Assembly (NCBI GenBank): GCA_964618895.1
Contig: CAZUDO010000091.1
Span: forward strand, 1 to 5,644
Direction: 5' to 3'
Length of the DNA stretch: 5,644 bases
From: CAZUDO01 sp964618895
GTDB lineage: Bacteria > Desulfobacterota > Binatia > DP-6
The notes under the pieces are model-generated. The model was not told the origin of the DNA, made no database searches, and worked only from the letters and a program-made list of their open reading frames with translations. A program made the position numbers and the translations under genes. This document shows positions 4,582 through 5,644 of the stretch, in pieces; positions within the stretch are counted from its first letter, which is position 1; every line of letters begins with the position of its first letter.

Positions 4582-5644
4582 TTATCCCGTACAGGACGCC
4601 ACGATGACCGAAGCGCAGTCGGCCGGCTTCATCCGATCCGTATCGATGATGATCTCGGCTGCTTCGGGTTCCTCGAAGGGCGATGAAAGACCGGTGAATT
4701 CTGGGATTTGTCCGGATCTAGCCTTGGCCCAGATTCCTTTCGAATCGCGGGATTCGGCGACCTCGGAAGGGCAGCGGACATACACTTCGGAAAAACGGAC
4801 ACGGTCGATCCGGGCAAGGTCACGGACGGCGTTCCGATCGGAGCGGTAGGGGGATACGGCGGCCACGATGGCCCATACGCCGTTCCGCGCCAGCATCCGG
4901 GCCACATGGCCGATCCGGACGGCGTTTTCAGCCCGATCCCCACGTGACCACCCTAGGCCGTTCGATATCGTCTTCCGGAGCTCGTCCGCATCGAGAGTTT
5001 CGGCGTGGGATCCTTTACGACGGAGCTGTTCAACGACAAGGGCTGCAGTCGTGGATTTTCCCGAGCCCGGGATACCGGTGAGCCAGATGATGCCACCCAT
5101 GGCCTCTTCTTTTGCCCTTGGTCGAAGAAGAACCGAACGGGCCGCCCCGGTTGTGGCGCCAAAAATCCTTTTCGACAGTTCCTGCACTTCGGGGTCGTGG
5201 AACAATTCGATGAAGCGGGGATTCCGCGAATAATAAAGCCATCGATTCAAGATGTCCATCTGCTGACCAAGTAGTGCCTGATCATCAAAACTCGATCCTT
5301 TCCCCTCTTGGCTCACGCGGTTGAGTGTCTGATCGGTGAACTCAAGGCCGAGATTCTTGGAAAGGGTCATCCGGTAATCCCGATCCACGAACCAGTTGTT
5401 GAACGAAACCTTGATCGTATCAGAAGGGAGAAAGGACGTTTCGCCGACAAACTCCCGGGCGTGTTGTTTCCAGAGATCCATATGCTGGCGCGGTGGACAG
5501 TACCCGTTCCTCTCGACGGCTTTCATACAACTGGCCGCCCAGTTGTAAGGATCGCGGAGAACGAGAACCGTCGATACCCGTTCGGATCTGCCCCGACGGG
5601 TCTCCCATTCGTTGGACTCGATCGATGCCGGCGCGGTTTTGAGA
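4582..5644 (-). CDS. Sulfotransferase-like / adenylylsulfate (APS) kinase fusion, N terminus outside the window
   Basis: The frame is open to the right edge; 353 residues are visible (numbered from the edge), stop TAA at 4582. Residues about 1-160 look like the C-terminal part of a PAPS-dependent sulfotransferase: strand VSTVLVL then RDPYNWAAS (R30, S38), the Arg-x7-Ser 3'-phosphate-binding motif, and NRVSQEGKGSSFD (108-120), a Gly-rich stretch where sulfotransferases contact PAPS. The 5'-phosphosulfate loop would lie beyond the window. A linker (about 162-181) leads to a full cysC-type APS kinase (183-350), which makes PAPS from APS and ATP: Walker A GIPGSGKST (190-198), LDADELR (217-223), NGLGWS then DRAEN and RI (R237, N240, R243), VSPYR (263-267, S264), RDSKGIWAKAR (299-309), FTG (316-318) and DTD (334-336). 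All usual APS kinase motifs are present. The Met at 5526 is internal, since RDPYNWAAS lies before it. One chain may thus make and use PAPS; the acceptor is unknown. Confidence 0.94.
   Translation of the reverse strand, partial: LKTAPASIESNEWETRRGRSERVSTVLVLRDPYNWAASCMKAVERNGYCPPRQHMDLWKQHAREFVGETSFLPSDTIKVSFNNWFVDRDYRMTLSKNLGLEFTDQTLNRVSQEGKGSSFDDQALLGQQMDILNRWLYYSRNPRFIELFHDPEVQELSKRIFGATTGAARSVLLRPRAKEEAMGGIIWLTGIPGSGKSTTAALVVEQLRRKGSHAETLDADELRKTISNGLGWSRGDRAENAVRIGHVARMLARNGVWAIVAAVSPYRSDRNAVRDLARIDRVRFSEVYVRCPSEVAESRDSKGIWAKARSGQIPEFTGLSSPFEEPEAAEIIIDTDRMKPADCASVIVASCTG

Noticed and set aside
4574..4849. Plus-strand frame of 91 codons whose ATG overlaps the stop of the 193-aa gene (ATGATG), looking like a third coupled gene
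   Set aside because: It lies wholly opposite the APS kinase domain, whose motifs are unmistakable, and its translation has no recognisable pattern.

Overview
The window is a gene-dense piece (about 55% GC by eye) of what is most likely a tailed-phage genome or prophage. The main evidence is the first gene, whose visible part matches the Phage ABA sandwich domain family. Small Cys-rich hypothetical proteins, ATGA start/stop overlaps and near-zero spacers fit this. No tRNA, integrase, structural or packaging gene and no CRISPR is visible, so the host and the phage-versus-prophage question stay open.

Layout, left to right: a phage ABA sandwich gene cut by the left edge (+, ends 261); a 76-aa hypothetical gene (-, 271-501) preceded by an extended -10 and a small hairpin that contains its Shine-Dalgarno; a 136-aa putative zinc-ribbon protein with a GTG start (+, 548-958); a 563-aa Hanks-like protein kinase with intact catalytic residues and a long Pro-rich, uncharacterised C-terminal half (-, 1003-2694); a ~336-aa helical protein of unknown function (-, 2734-3744) read in tandem into the kinase gene; a divergent promoter region (3745-3795); two translationally coupled Cys-rich small proteins (+, 3796-3999 and 3996-4577); and a gene open at the right edge (-, 4582-5644) that fuses a PAPS-dependent sulfotransferase-like domain to a complete adenylylsulfate (APS) kinase domain. 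The eight genes change strand five times, with no long intergenic stretch (largest about 51 bp).

Two possible functional units stand out. The first is the 336-aa protein plus kinase, expressed from one consensus-like promoter that would give a nearly leaderless transcript; the two proteins also share a short similar stretch near their C termini. It could be a host-modification or superinfection-exclusion module, but that is inference. The second is the sulfotransferase/APS-kinase fusion: one half would make the sulfate donor PAPS from APS and ATP, the other would use it. The acceptor cannot be told from the sequence, and no ATP sulfurylase is visible, so the host or another locus would have to supply APS.
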